DNA from: Linepithema humile
Lineage: Eukaryota > Arthropoda > Insecta > Hymenoptera > Formicidae
DNA: 64,000 nt
Reading direction: 5' to 3'
NCBI RefSeq assembly: GCF_040581485.1
Contig: NC_090128.1
Location: 11,842,001-11,906,000 of the forward strand
Made by a program: the position numbers and the translations under genes. Of this stretch, positions 35,214 through 48,740 are shown one piece after another. Numbering within the stretch: the stretch's first letter is position 1; every line of letters begins with the position of its first letter. Under the pieces are notes generated by a model. The model saw only the letters and a list, made by a program, of their open reading frames with translations. It was not told the origin of the DNA and made no database searches.

Positions 35214-38200
35214 TCACGCGTGCGCGCCGCCGATCACCGTCGCTTTCCCGGTCGCCGTCGTCGTCGTCGTCGCCGACAGCTGCTCTTCCGCCTCCATCAT
35301 CTTCAATTTGCGCACCACCTGCGCGTGTTCTTCTAGCAGCCGGGCGAACTCGCCTCGTCTGGTCTCAGCCTCCACCTGGATCTGCTTGATCCTCTCCCGC
35401 GGTCCACCCGGACTGTCCAGCGGCGTCTGCGATGCCGAGTTTTGCGAGCTGCTCTCGCGCGATAATCCGTCCAGGTCGGAGCTGTCGCTGAGAATCGAGT
35501 GCGAGTCCACGTCGTCTACAATGAGGCTGCAAGTACAGGCGCGATGTAAAATATATTATTTTATAGAGTGCGATTAATAATCTACAGAAAAGATTGGCAT
35601 GCTCAATACGAAATCAAAAGATACGCGGAAGCGAGGTGATAGAAAAATATGCTGCTTGAGATTTGAAAAAATCTTATTTTAAGTCATACGGGAAGTGAAA
35701 GTAATTAAAAAATAAGAATAGAAATTATGACGCAGTAGGAAAAATTAAATGAAATAGAAAACGATAATAGCAGAATTCTTTTTAACGTGGAAAAATATTC
35801 TCTTTACTGCGAGACAAACATTTCGTCCAAACAAATTAATTTCGACTGTCAGTGTAGAAACCATTGTAATATTTTTACAGAATCCCAGATTATTGTAATA
35901 AATTTCAATTTTAATGAACCAATATATAATATTATTTTGGGACAAGTGAATGGAAATAAATATATGTGTGGGATCACTCGTGGAGCATGAATTAATTTTA
36001 GAACGTAAATAGATTTGCGCCGGTGATATCGCGATTTGTTCGACGACACACATTCGTGTGCGCGTCTGTCTGAAAGCTAGAACAATTGCCATTTACTTCT
36101 GTCTATACCGAATCTACGTTTCCTCCACGTTCTGTTTTCATATATTACAAAATAACATTGATCATTCCGCGTCCAATCCAATTTCACGTTCTATCCATCC
36201 TATTTTTTCGCGGGCGCATGACGTACCACGGTAGCTCATTGTTTCCGCGCGGGCGGCTGAAATACGAGCATAAATCTGCACCGTATCTGTTATCGACGTC
36301 AGAGGAAAATCCGACTCCGGCGCTGTGTGTATACTCGGCAATATACACTCGATAATAATACTGATCGTTATCGGGCGCAGTATCATTACACTAGTAACCG
36401 GAGATCCTCTCTATATTTTTTTTATCTTTTTTTTTTTAACGAAAACCTAAGCCGACTTCTGCGAGTTATCTTACGTTCGTACGCGATAGCTCGGATCGAT
36501 AAGGAAATTTCTACCGCGCTTCGCAAGTCTGCCTCTCTTATCGAGCTGGAACAATCTCGTTGAGGAAAAGCCATTCGCGCAGACATAAACTGCAGAAATT
36601 ATTCGCGCGCGCGCGCGCTTTCCTCGAAGTTTCCCCGCTTTCGCGTCGTCATCCGACAATTTTCGGCGAATAGAGCGAGAAAAATCGTGGATGACAAAAG
36701 TAGTCGTCGGGCGGCGCGGCGAGATCAGCTCGATAGGATGATTTCTTCCGCTTCGTCGCGCCCTTCGCGCCGAGTCCGTACTCGCGCGAAAACTGCGGCG
36801 AGTATCGATCCGAAAGCGGGTATGTATCCCGTAGTCTCGTTTACAGGCCCCGGCATCTTGTTGCACACATTCGCCGCCGCTATGTATGTGCGTTATATAG
36901 CCGGGTACAATCGAATCTAGAATTATCCCTGTCTAACACGCTTCGCGTTTTAGGGCGTTGTTTACGCTCGGATTTACGGGCTTCCTTCGCCGGACCGCTG
37001 ATATCACCGGCGGAAAAAGACGGATGCGTTATCGTGTCCACCGTGAAACGCAAATAGAAAACACCACGGTATCACGAAACTCGCTTCGGCTTAACTTTTG
37101 CGGCGTGATTACACTTTCAAAACTTTGCTCATTTTCACCGGCGCTTATTGATGACAGGATGGGAAGATTCGTCGGAGATCGAACGAACTTTGAGAGAGCT
37201 TAAGAGTTTTATCCGTAAAACGAGATCGAATGCACTTCAGTCAATTTTAGAGGAATATAGTGAAATAATTTAATTTGCGCTCGCACTTGCCGAAATAAGA
37301 TTAATCAATAAACAATTATTTTATGTTCACCACTGGCCATCGAGTTCCGGTTATCAAAGCTGAATTTGTTTCGCAGTGATATTTTCATGAACAAAATTTT
37401 GACAACATTATAATTAAACTATTGAATCGTTGAAATTGAAATTTAGTACATCGGTGGTGTAAGAACAATAAGAGCGTTGCTACGGTTACTGCGCTTGAAG
37501 TTAATTTATTTTGACGTGAAATATTTGTTTTGCGCTCTCCAAAGAGACTGTAAAAAGGGAGATACGAACATTGTGATCTTTGCGTTGCGGTGGTTACCTA
37601 CTTCTCTTACAATAGCGAATATTCACCCGGGACAGGAGGCGGCGAGTGGCGAAATCAATTTCGCGCGGGTTAAGGATAGCGCGGACGGAAGAGACGGAAT
37701 ATTCGCCTCGTCAGCGCGAATGCCTGCCGCCGTGGTAATCACAAACCATTTTCATGGCACGTTGCCGCGGCGGCAGAACGGGGTCGAAGGAACGGCGAAA
37801 GGGCAGAGGGCGACGATCGAAGCGGAGATTAATCGACGATGGCCGTGGCGGCGGCGCGGGAATTCGCGAATTTTGCATGCGAGCGAAGCGCGACTTTCGC
37901 AGGTCACTGCATATATATATATATATATAACTGCATCCGTAAAAATATATATTACGCTTTTTATTGTAACGAACAGACTGATGGACGTTCGCGAAGCAAT
38001 CTTTATTAGGCGATAATAGTTCGCTGATATTTTTAAAGCTCTTGTGTCTTTTCATATATACTTTTCCGTTTTTATTTTCCTGAAATTTTTTACCAGCAGC
38101 AAAATTGGCTATTTTGAGATTTTAATGTTATTTAATATTATTGTACATTCTCCATTATTATTATCATATATTCTCTACTATTATTATATATTCTCTAAGC

Positions 38201-41200
38201 TTTATATAGGAAGAAAATTTATAAAAATTGTATTTTTAACACTTTGCATCAATCGATACGTCAATTTGTGTATGACGAGTCGTTGTGGCATTTTATCTGC
38301 GAAATTGCAGTGTTGTCATACAAGTTGTTTAAAAATAACGCAGTATCTATAATTATACTATTCATGTGTCATTCGATTAAGTGATGTACGATACCTTCGT
38401 TCGGAATATGCCGATCTAAGGAAGCCAGAGGCATTTGTGACGCCCGGCGTGCTATCGACGTTCGCCTCTCTGCGGCATCGCGGCCGCAACGATTGTCGCT
38501 TGCGTCAGGCGTTACGTCACCGGTGTGCCGCGTGTTGCCGCGGAAAAGTATTGATTTTTCGGAAATCGCGTAATACACGTGCAGACGATGTACCGTACCC
38601 ATTTGCTCGCGGGACGCCTTTCAGAAATCCAACTGAATCTTAATCGAGCAACGAAACTTGGAACTAAACGCACCATTTTGAACTTTCGTAGGATGCAAAA
38701 ACTTTTTCGCGGGAGAAAATTTCTATCTCAATATTTATTTATTTGTCATTTCAAGATCGAGATGACACGAATTGCGAATCGTCCAGCTATGTTGGCGTCG
38801 AACGCGTGGGCGATTGCGTTTAAAGATTCATCTCACGGGGTGCCTTCAAGACAAACAGTCCGGATATTATCCGAGAGATTACACCGAATAGAAACGAGAG
38901 GAGATGCGTGAATGGCGCTTGATTGCGCCCTCGAGCAAATGCGAAAACGCGATTTCGACAATGCGAGAACGTGATCCAATTTATTTTTTGCGATAGATTC
39001 GATAATGGATTCGCATTGTTTAACAGACAGCACGCTTTTCAATGTGGAACGCGACCAACATGCGTGTCTCCACTTTTCTCTCTATCTCTTTCTCTTTTTC
39101 TCTAACCTTTCTACCCCCCCTCCCTTACACACACACATGCACAGTTATAATCTTCTAACGGCGTCTTAAACGTGACGTCAAAGACTCCGCGGCTTAACGA
39201 GGATCGCCCAGGCATGAATGGATGCAGCGATATCCTAACGGGAAACGAAACCGACCGCATTTCGGGCGAAATTTAGTGCGGAACTTTCCAATCTCCGGTC
39301 GTTCGAACTTCGCGAGAGCCATCGGAGTGTATCGATTGGCGGATTCACGAGGGAGTTAAAAGCGCAGTTACGTACGCCGAAAATATTTCCGCATAGTAGA
39401 CATTGATATTTCATTTACGACCGGAAATACATGCCGATATGACACGAAGCAGTGATTGTGTGCTGCAGAAGCATTGGGATATTTCAATTTGCTATTGCGA
39501 TATACTTTTTTTTCCGCTGTGAATATCACTGAATGTTAATTAAGATGTTTATTCTTTTGTCCCTCATTTGTTCAATCCAAAAGTAAAAATAACAGTCCGA
39601 GATTTATATAATTGTTTCTATCTTTTTTATAACATTCGCGTGATATGGAGTACAGAGTGTTTGAACCATTCTTCGTCAGCACAACGAAAAGGGTTATGGC
39701 ATAACACGCGTGGGAACAACTTTACCGCGATTAAAAATAGGCCTGATACTTCCGCCGCGTTTTTTCATTCAGCGTCTGTCTGTGACGCGGCATTACTACT
39801 TACTCGCTGCATTACTTATGAGCGACTATCGAATCGGACGACGTCAACTCGCGGTTCCGCGCGATCGATGCCGCGCTATAAGCACAATAAAAATAAAGCA
39901 ACGTCGCTAAGAATAAAATCGCAAGCGCGGCCAGCGCTAGAGAGTTGCCAAGGCGAAAGTTCCTCCATTCACTGTCAGTCGATTGTGCGCTATCGCGAAA
40001 TGCTATAGCTCGAAATCGCGCGATTCTCAGGTTGCTGTCGGGCTTGTCGTGCCCGCTCCGGGAGAAGACGCGATCGATATCTCCGCTCTAAATCCGTGCT
40101 CGCTATTCTGATCACGAATTTCGCGACGTGTTTTAATGCCGAGCTTTATTTGCGGACCGTATCATAACCGAGGTGTAGACACGGACGAGGATCAAACAAT
40201 TATATTTGACGCTAAATGCACGGCGAAAATACGCTGATTAGCGCGAATCGCGCGTCGGAAACAGAAATGGATGCATTAATTATGCATGAGAGGTTGTCTT
40301 CAGTCTGTCGAGATACTAAAGATTCGTTGTACAACTATATCAAATTATTTATCTGAAATTAATCGATGAAAATTAATCGATTTCGTAAAGCTTCAAGCTT
40401 TTTATGGAACAAATGTTTTTTATTAATTTATCGTCACGGAAACATTTCTCTTTAATCAATTATTAATATACAATGTCGATATTCTGCAGTAATATCGGCA
40501 TTACCGGCAAAAATGTCAGTTCCTTTATACGTCTTGCAGAATATTGATGCGATACCGAATAAGTAAAAGCAATGACGCTTTATTATATTTAAACATTTCT
40601 ATTTGTGTAACAGCGACTCGTATCGATGTAATACACAAAGCCCTATTGCCCTATTCGTCGACACCCACGCCGAGATTTCACAAAGGTCGGATAAAAAACT
40701 TGCATTATATACACCCACGAAAATCCTCGAAATAACTAGGTGACTTCTCTTATGTGTTTGTTGGGACGCGCTTCCTTAAGTATACTCGCGTACTCGGGCG
40801 GACGGCACGTTGCGGCTCAAGTTGCTGAAATTTTCTTATTCAAATTGCGCCTCTATTCGAATTTCAGGAAATTAACATATTTTGCCGAAAATTATTTTTA
40901 CGAGTTTATTAGATTATTAAGCATTTTTAAAATTTAATTAAGAGAGTGATTTAATTTTTTTTAAGCTGAGTATATATTTGACATTTTTTAGGAATTTTGC
41001 ATACGAGATTCAAGTAGTTCTCGCTATATCATATTCATTCACGTGTACGAAAAGAATTAAGTTTTCCGTCAAATTTTGATTGACAAGATAAAATCGATTG
41101 TGAACTCGCCGGAGAATCCGTCATTAAGAAATTATACTACGTTCGTGAGCTGTACATTGATGTAACAGACGGCTAACTAATTCCTTATTCCTGCGCCTCG

Positions 41201-44200
41201 CGTAATAATGAATTTCTAAAGTTTGCGTGGAAAACATACACCCACGAAAATCCTTGAAATAACCAGCCGGCTTTCCGCCGCTGAAATCAGCGGTGCGCGT
41301 GTATGTATGCGTGTATTTGTGTGCTCGCTTTTTCGAGTGCACTCGCGCGAGACTACACGTGTAAAACAAGAAAAGGTGAAAAAAACCAGAAATAGGATAA
41401 ATTAACATTACGAGTCACGTTGAATTTAAAATAAATTAATCTAAATTATTCAGATGATTTTATTACATAATCAGAATTAAAATAAAAAGAAAAGGACAAT
41501 CTTTTGTCATAAACAGAGCAGCATTTTGTTTGTCTAAGTTGAGTCGCGTTAGTTTATTTGATAACGTATCAGAAAGATCATAACTTTTGGTTATTTTTTG
41601 GCCAATGTAAATTTGAATACGATTTTTTTTTGCTTACCTAAAAGCACCGTGGATTTCTCTGCCCGATGCCATCGTCACTGCGATATCAGGTAACGATCCT
41701 GCAACAAATAAAAAGACGTAAGCTTTCACATAACCATTCTCGAGAAAAGATCTCACTTTTATTTTTTTTTCTTTTTTTATTTCCTTACGCACTCACATAA
41801 ATTGCTTTAACATGAACGAGGGTGTCGTTTTTCATCTTTCGTAGTCTGAAGCGAAGTTATCGCCTCGAAGAAAAACAACGCGATCGTTATTCTCGAGCGC
41901 GAAACGAATCCATAGCAATGTTTCCACCCCTTAATTGTAAGCATGATGAAATCAAAGATTCATAATTAAACGTCAATTTAGAATTAAACAGTAAAATGTA
42001 GAAAACGGATAAGCAATAATAAATTTCCAGCGAATTATTAAATATTTTTAAACAAGATTTCACGAAGTTGAATAAAAACGACAATATATTCTATTCTCGA
42101 AGAAATAATACAATGACTGCGATTTCGGATTTCACGGGAACGTTCTGCCGGGAGGCGCTCGTTAATGTCTAACGATTAAACAAAGCTGTAAAACCTATTC
42201 TACTACGCGGAATTGCGACACACAGCACGCATTTGTTAACCCAGAGTAGCATTACATAATTCCAGCCACGGATGACATGTCGGCACTTAAGGCTTAACGA
42301 CGCGCGAAACTCGCTCGGTAATTCGCTCGTCAGAGACAACGTCGGGACAACGTAATTCGGGCTCGGACAATGAGGCCCTTCTTCTCCGAGAGACGTAACG
42401 TCGCATTATACCTCATCGACTACGTCACGCGTGACTGAGAAAGACTATCGTGCACGAGATATATCCTATTTGTCCAGAAGACAACGACGCGTGTGTCCGC
42501 AAAACGATTTCGCCCGAGGTCTCTGAATTTCGAATACGAGAACGCTTGTTCGTTTGAAAAACGATCCGATTGAAACATCAACGACGCTTTATTCCAAAGC
42601 TCCGGTGTGTTGATAAAATTATGATCTTTTGCGCAATCGCATTGCAAATAATCGCTGCATTGGGAAAGAGTCATATTTAGCTCATCGTGATATTTTCGAA
42701 AAGCGTACGAGGGAAAAGACAATTATTATACTTATAAAAGACAATTATTTCCATACTTTCTGAAGTAATTTAAAAAAAGAAAGGCGATTATCCGAAGTTT
42801 TTCTAACTCCGCACAGCTTTGTAACATGCAATCTCCAGTTTTTAGAAATATGCATTTAAAACAGCTTGGAAATGAGCTCTTCAATTGTGTAGAGACACTG
42901 CCGTCTAAATATGCTGCACCGTGATTGCTTGAAAAACTTCCTTACTTTATAATAACGTTCTATAAAACTCGCGACTTGATGCAATAGCCTAAAATTAGTA
43001 CGCCAGTCTCGCGGCCGATCGATATTGAGCGTGCTATTAAACGGATAGATACTGTCTTAAATTTGGCACGCTAAATGGACTAAATGGACAACGCCGGTCG
43101 AGCCGCATCGATATTTAACAATCGGTACGTGAAGAACGTTGAGTTTTCGGATTTCAGAAAGAGTTCCGTATCCAGCGGGCGCGCGGTCGGTCTATAAATT
43201 GTTGATCGTCTTGCTCGGACGTCGGGAGTGACGTCTCGATCGTGATAGATCGATTTTCTCTGCCCGGCAAGCGCGCATCAGTCGACTGACACTGACATAC
43301 CGTCGTCTTCTTTCATCTTTTATGGGACGCGCCCGCACGTGCGCGATTTTTCTATGCAAATTGCAGCTCCTGTCTCTGTTTAATGAAGATCGATTGACCG
43401 TCGCGCGTAATATCGAGCCATTCATGAGAGAGTTTCCTCGAGAGGAGGCTGCTCTCGTCCTGATCGTTCTTTTCACCTCTCGAGCGTTCCACCATTTAGA
43501 TCAAATTGTCGACTTGAGAAGGCAAAGTGCCGAATAAAAATTTCAGAGAGATATATGAGTTAATATATTCATCGTTAATCGAAATAATTGTGATGGTATG
43601 AGAAAGAGCGCATTAAATATGTAAGATATATTAATGTATTATATTAATATATTAATCGAAGTTTTTTATATTTATTTTGTAAATTTATCTTTCACCTTCG
43701 AACTTTATTCTCAAAAGGTTCTTTTTTGCATTTATATGTACATTTTATTGTAGCTTTTATAAAAAACTACAAAAATTTGAACTTTTAACTTCAAACCTTT
43801 TTGTTTTTGTGCAAAAAGTCATTATTATTTATGCGCTCTGACTCAAATATTCACTTACTCTAATAATATAATATTTGAAAATTGTTAGCGCATATCAATT
43901 CAAGGGCTGTTAATTTTGTGCAGTAATGAAAATTCAAAGGAGCAAAGAGAAAAGGAGAGTTATGACCTTTTCAACCGTTTGGTGGCAGCATTAATTGATA
44001 CAGCGGAAGCACGGTTGTCAGATTACATGATGGCATAGCACCGCGTTGCAATGTTAAAGGTCATGTCAAGTTATAGATTATTCCAAAAATTACACTGTAA
44101 TTTTTTCGGTGGCACATTTTTCGTCAAATTTTTGATTGAATTAAAAGCAAAAATTTTTACAATTCTTTAATTTTTGCGTTACTTTAATTGATTAATTTTT

Positions 44201-47200
44201 ATTTTTATTCAATTTTTTAAAATTAAATTTATTTATAAATAAAAGAATTGTTTTAATGAAAATAAATAGAGATAAAAAAGTTTTTAGATTAATTTTTTTG
44301 CTCAAATTCTTCTACAACTAACTCAAAAATTATTTTTATTTAGAGTGTTATCAAATGTGAATTCTGCTTAAATTTTAATTTTAAAGGAAGTTAATTCGGA
44401 ATTTATCCAGATATACATTTGCGAGGTTTGTCGCGTGACTTATGAAACATCTAGTACTACCTGCAACATTACACGAGTCATATAATGTGCATACAAATAC
44501 TATAATTATTATCGATTTCTACATTACGTGTCATACAGATACATCGCGCTCTCGTGGATTGTCACGAATAATCCTCGTACGACACGCGCGATTTTGTTAT
44601 GATGTCAGTTAGCCAGCAATCAGAAATGTAAATTAACGTTACGAATTGTAGAACGGAAACGCAAAATGATGTATATGCCGTCTAATTTTAAATAATCTGG
44701 GAATATAATCTAAATAAAAAATAATTTAACGATAGATAGAAAAATATATATAATATATATTTCACATCTAATAAGCATAAGAATAACAAAATAAAACGCT
44801 AGAAACGCGTTAAGGTCTTACATCATCGGAATATTATCTAATTAAAAGTGTAATAAACAGATCATTATTGTGTTTTTTACCGAGTCAGAATATGTTAGTC
44901 TAATGCGTATCTTTAATTAGCAGGTTCTATCACAATCGAAACCTTGACCTCGTAGACTGTATACGTCGCTTAATTAATGCAATAGTTAACTAAACGTCTC
45001 ACATGCGACGATCTCTCGTTGCAACGCCAAAGTAATCACTCATTGCAATAAGTGATGACCTCCGATCGAATGCAAATGCCTATCTATCGGTCACGAAATT
45101 TCACTTTTCTCATTGATTTTTATTATTATTCCTAAAATCAAATATCCGCGCATTATTTACAATGCGCAACAAACTTTGTGCAATAAACTTTAATTTTTAT
45201 TTATTTTAATTTAACCTATTTTGAAATACTAATCATTTTAGAATTAGCGAGTTCTTATAAATATATTTTAATATTTGCAAAAATATTTTAAGATTTTTTA
45301 TTTTCTCTTCTATTTTTAGTATTTTGTATACGGTCATTTAGTTAAAGAGGCAATGAACAAATTCGCTGATAATAATGTCAAGCGAAGCTGCCATTCGGTA
45401 ACAACGCTCCTCACTCAACTGAATAGCGTTCCATTATTGTTTTAACTACGATTGTGCCAATACAAGATCTTGCACAATGAATTTGCATTGCCACGTAGCG
45501 ACAGAATTGGCACACCTTGAGGAGGAAAAAATTTGCATCCTTCAATTGTCAACCCAATTAATGTTTTATTATTGACAAGTCTTTTTTTGTTTTATCACTA
45601 AGTAGACATAACGTTCCCCAAAACCGACTGATAAATTTAATTTCCGAAAAATGTTATTTCACTTGAGAGGTGATATTTTATCAATAATCTTTTAATCTAA
45701 TTAATCGCCGAATAATAGTTAAATGAATATACTGACTTTTCTCTTTATATCAATTAATTGCATTTTTATTTATTTCAATATGTGACTGTTTTATATAACA
45801 ATAATTGACAGAAGCACTTGTTTTTATAAAGCAAACGGAAAAATAGAACGGGAACAATAAGTGAGAGCAAATGTTTGGCGACAAAAATTAATTGGTTCAA
45901 ATAATAAAAGTTTATTCCGACTATCCATCGTGCCCGATAATGAGAATAAAATAAGAAGATGAAAATTAATTATTATTATTATGATATGAGATTTTCGAGA
46001 GAAGAACTTAATCAATAGCTCAGCTTTACTACGAGTAGCTACACCAATGGTAAATAAAAATAAGAACGAAGAAATGCGGGACGAAATGACAAGTGAAACG
46101 ACAGGCGGTTATGTTACCATTCTTAGGGACTCTTAAGTCCAGTTGCAACTTATCTGTCCGAAATTGTTAATGGGGGTTAAATATACATTCCGTTGCGGCT
46201 GAGTGGAGCACGCATTTCGGCACGGTCACACCGTTCACAATTCGACGGAAACTTAAATTTAAGCATGTTCGTCCCGCGGCGACGGCGACAGCCGGCTGAT
46301 TTCTCGGTCTCGCGACGCCAATGTAAATTTAACGTCGTTCATGCCGGATCTCGCGGGAGGACCGACAGACTCATTTCGCGGCTGACACTCTTGTCTGGCA
46401 TGCGGAAAGCGTAATTCGCGTTTATAGGTGAGCGGGTGTTGCACCTAACGAGAGAATAAGACAGGGAGAGAAAGGTAGAAAGAGGAAAGTCGTTTTATTA
46501 TTAGCCCGGGACAAATCCCGGCGCTTTTTGGAGAAAAACTGTAGTGTAAAAAAGACGGGGAAGATCATTTATCATTTTCGAGAAGTTCATTGATAAGGTA
46601 AAGAAATAATCGTGGAAAAATTAATCCAGCAGAGCTGAATCCTTTTTTAGGTATTCTTGTATAAAAAGAAAATGGATTTATATTTCTGAATATATTTGTC
46701 AGTATCTACATTACGCACATTTATAATACAATAAGTAGGAGAGGCCGACCATGGGTCTGTAATTCAAGTAGAGTCCGACCGGTTGTGGTCGTAGATTTTT
46801 TTGTGCCGGATACGGTGACTGTTATTGTCTCGAGTTTAACGCAAGGTCTAATCATACATACAATTTCTATTAATTTTATCTTACGATTAAACTGCGACAT
46901 TGTTATCCCCAAAAAAATATTCGACACCAGAAATAAGGAATATGAGTGAAATATAAGAGAACGTTACAAAAAAAACCTGAATATATATAAGAGATAAATT
47001 ACATATTAAACAATGACACGTGCTACATCACAGATTCGTCTACGAATAATTTATGAACTTACGAAAAACTGTTTCCCAGAAAAGTCGTGATTTAAACGAA
47101 CGTGCCATTTCTTATTCGGCATAATCGAGTAAGCGGCGGATTTTCCTGTAATAGAACATTTTTATCTATGTATGTCGCGTTTCGTCCGATAGGATATTCC

Positions 47201-48338
47201 CAGAAACAACGAGTGGAAATATACCGGTCGAAGGAAAATTCCCGATTCATTTGTTCTTGTGAGCTTAAGCTCGAAATCAATTATTCATTATGCTCAATTG
47301 AGCAGCCGAGCAAATTTTGTTCCAGCATCACGGCCGCCTTACGTCAAACAAAACTAATAAGTCAGTCTGCGTGATTAAATTTAAGATAGAAGTTAAATTT
47401 GAATGGGATCGATCTCCGCGTAGCCGGTGGCTAAATTACATCTGAGACATACTCTCGAAAGCACCATTTCTCATCGTTAATCGGATAGCGACGATTACAT
47501 TCTCGCTTCGTTATAGAACATTTCAATCTTTCCGGGCCGCAGTGAGCCGTAGAGAATGCCGGCGTCTCAAATTCAAGCAAAAAAGATCGAAAAGTATTAC
47601 AAATATTACAAGAATAATTTGTTAAAGATGAATTCACTCATCGATATTTTTACTTTTAATATTTTAATCCCTTAATTTGCACAGTAATATTATTTATATA
47701 TTATTTCGTGAATTATTTTAATTGAGTTAGAATTTCTTTTGCTCGAAGTTAATTTAATCTCTATTTCGGTACGAGACTGGAGACGTCTTGCGAAAGATGT
47801 AATATTAATGAAATAGCTATCTGACAATAAATTAATACAGTTTATCGTTGTACGAGAATTATACTATCGCGACAGTTTAATTTGCACGCGACGTAATCCT
47901 GTTTAGCGCGAAATTGATTCAATCTCATTTAACGCATTAATTCCTAGTTAAAGGATTCAACGGATGTTAATTCCGACACCGCTCTCGAAATCGTAAAATT
48001 ATCCGGCGAACATCATTACGCGTCACCTCGTAACCAGCTTTCCCACATTCAGCCAGACGACCGAGTAACTAATTTCGCACAAATTCGATTAACATGACGG
48101 ATCAAGCGCCGATATCGCGACGGAATTAACGAACGTTAACCCACGCATCGCGCCGCACGCGAGAAGCGATCTCCCGTGACCCGGCCGTCATCGTCACGTC
48201 GGGCTGACTCTATTAAGGGTGGGTAAGGGTAACCAAAGGGAGTTTCTCCGGAGGCCGATCGATTGCTCGCAAAAGTGTCCTCATATTTCGCGTTAAGGGA
48301 CATAAATACACGCGAGGGAGGTACTCACCTCTCACCAT
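35214..48338 (-). CDS. Small coiled-coil protein with long introns
   Basis: Exons (minus): 48329-48338 (ATG plus donor GTGAGT), 41638-41698 (acceptor TTTGTTGCAG, donor GTAAGC) and 35214-35526 (acceptor TGTACTTGCAG). Phases match at both joins and give 127 aa starting MVRGSLPDIAVTMASGREIH. The middle is Ser/Asp-rich (SILSDSSDLDGLSRESSSQN). A charged helix follows that reads as a coiled coil (IKQIQVEAETRRGEFARLLE, then HAQVVRKLKMMEAEEQ), with a Thr run near the end. The frame is also open upstream of the ATG back to 48431, right after CAATTCTAG, with protein-like composition (IIEKHFSRDNPDSGSF). The real gene may therefore start further upstream and this would be its C-terminal end. I do not recognise the family. 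The last two exons are the most secure. Confidence 0.6.
36604..36618. repeat. (CG)n run
   Basis: Fifteen bases of alternating C and G, a sequence able to adopt Z-DNA. Seen directly. Confidence 0.85.
40709..40739. repeat. 31-base direct repeat, copy 1
   Basis: Begins ATACACCCACGAAAATCCT and matches 41236-41266 at 29 of 31 positions. Flanks are not clearly similar. Confidence 0.75.
41236..41266. repeat. 31-base direct repeat, copy 2
   Basis: Second copy of the repeat at 40709-40739, differing by two C/T changes, in the same orientation about 530 bases away, and 370 bases from the coiled-coil gene's middle exon. Confidence 0.75.
41699..48328. other. Large intron 1 of the coiled-coil gene
   Basis: Long AT-rich non-coding stretch with GC-richer islands at about 42.2-42.6, 43.0-43.5, 46.2-46.4 and 48.0-48.3 kb. 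No additional exon with matching phase, no RNA gene and no recognisable transposon protein was found. Confidence 0.45.
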
Positions 48339-48740
48339 CTGTGTTCGAAAGCTCCCGGAGTCCGGGTTGTCTCGCGAAAAATGCTTCTCTATGATCGCCG
48401 CCGTTTTTCCTCTTCCTCTTGAACTCTTCGGCTAGAATTGCGTTTGAAAACTAATGCTCTGTATGTCTTGCTTTCTCTCTCCCTCTCTCTCTCTCTTCCT
48501 CGTGTGAACCACCGATGCACCTGACAGACTGGAGAGCAAGGCAAAGTGAGAACACGTACCTCACTCGTCGAGCGTGCCGCGCGAACTGATCGGCGCGGGC
48601 ACCGACGCTCACGCGCGTCGGCTTCGGCGTCGACTGCAGCCAGCCTCGGCGGCGCGGCCACCGCCGATGGTAGGGGTTGCAGCCGGTGAATTTCGTCGGT
48701 TTCGATCACTCGCCTGTACATGAAACATTGACTACGCATC
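48339..48740 (-). promoter_or_regulatory. Probable promoter/leader of the coiled-coil gene
   Basis: GC-rich segment upstream of the ATG at 48338. It has a GA/CT tract at about 48473-48497 (GAGA-factor type), a minus-strand donor GAGGTACGTG near 48560 and an acceptor CAATTCTAG ending 48432. These could define a short first intron of about 125 bases. A transcription start site cannot be fixed. Confidence 0.35.

Larger units (their letters stand above)
35527..41637. other. Large intron 2 of the coiled-coil gene
   Basis: About 6 kb without a supported exon. It has GC-richer patches at 36.4-37.2, 37.6-37.9 and 39.1-40.3 kb rich in CpG, a CG run, an AT run near 37.91 kb, and one copy of a 31-base direct repeat. 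Open frames in the GC-rich patches are arginine-rich chance frames. Confidence 0.5.

Noticed and set aside
36471..36920. Long overlapping open frames on both strands
   Set aside because: GC-rich CpG patch; the frames are Arg/Ala-rich with no consistent exon borders.
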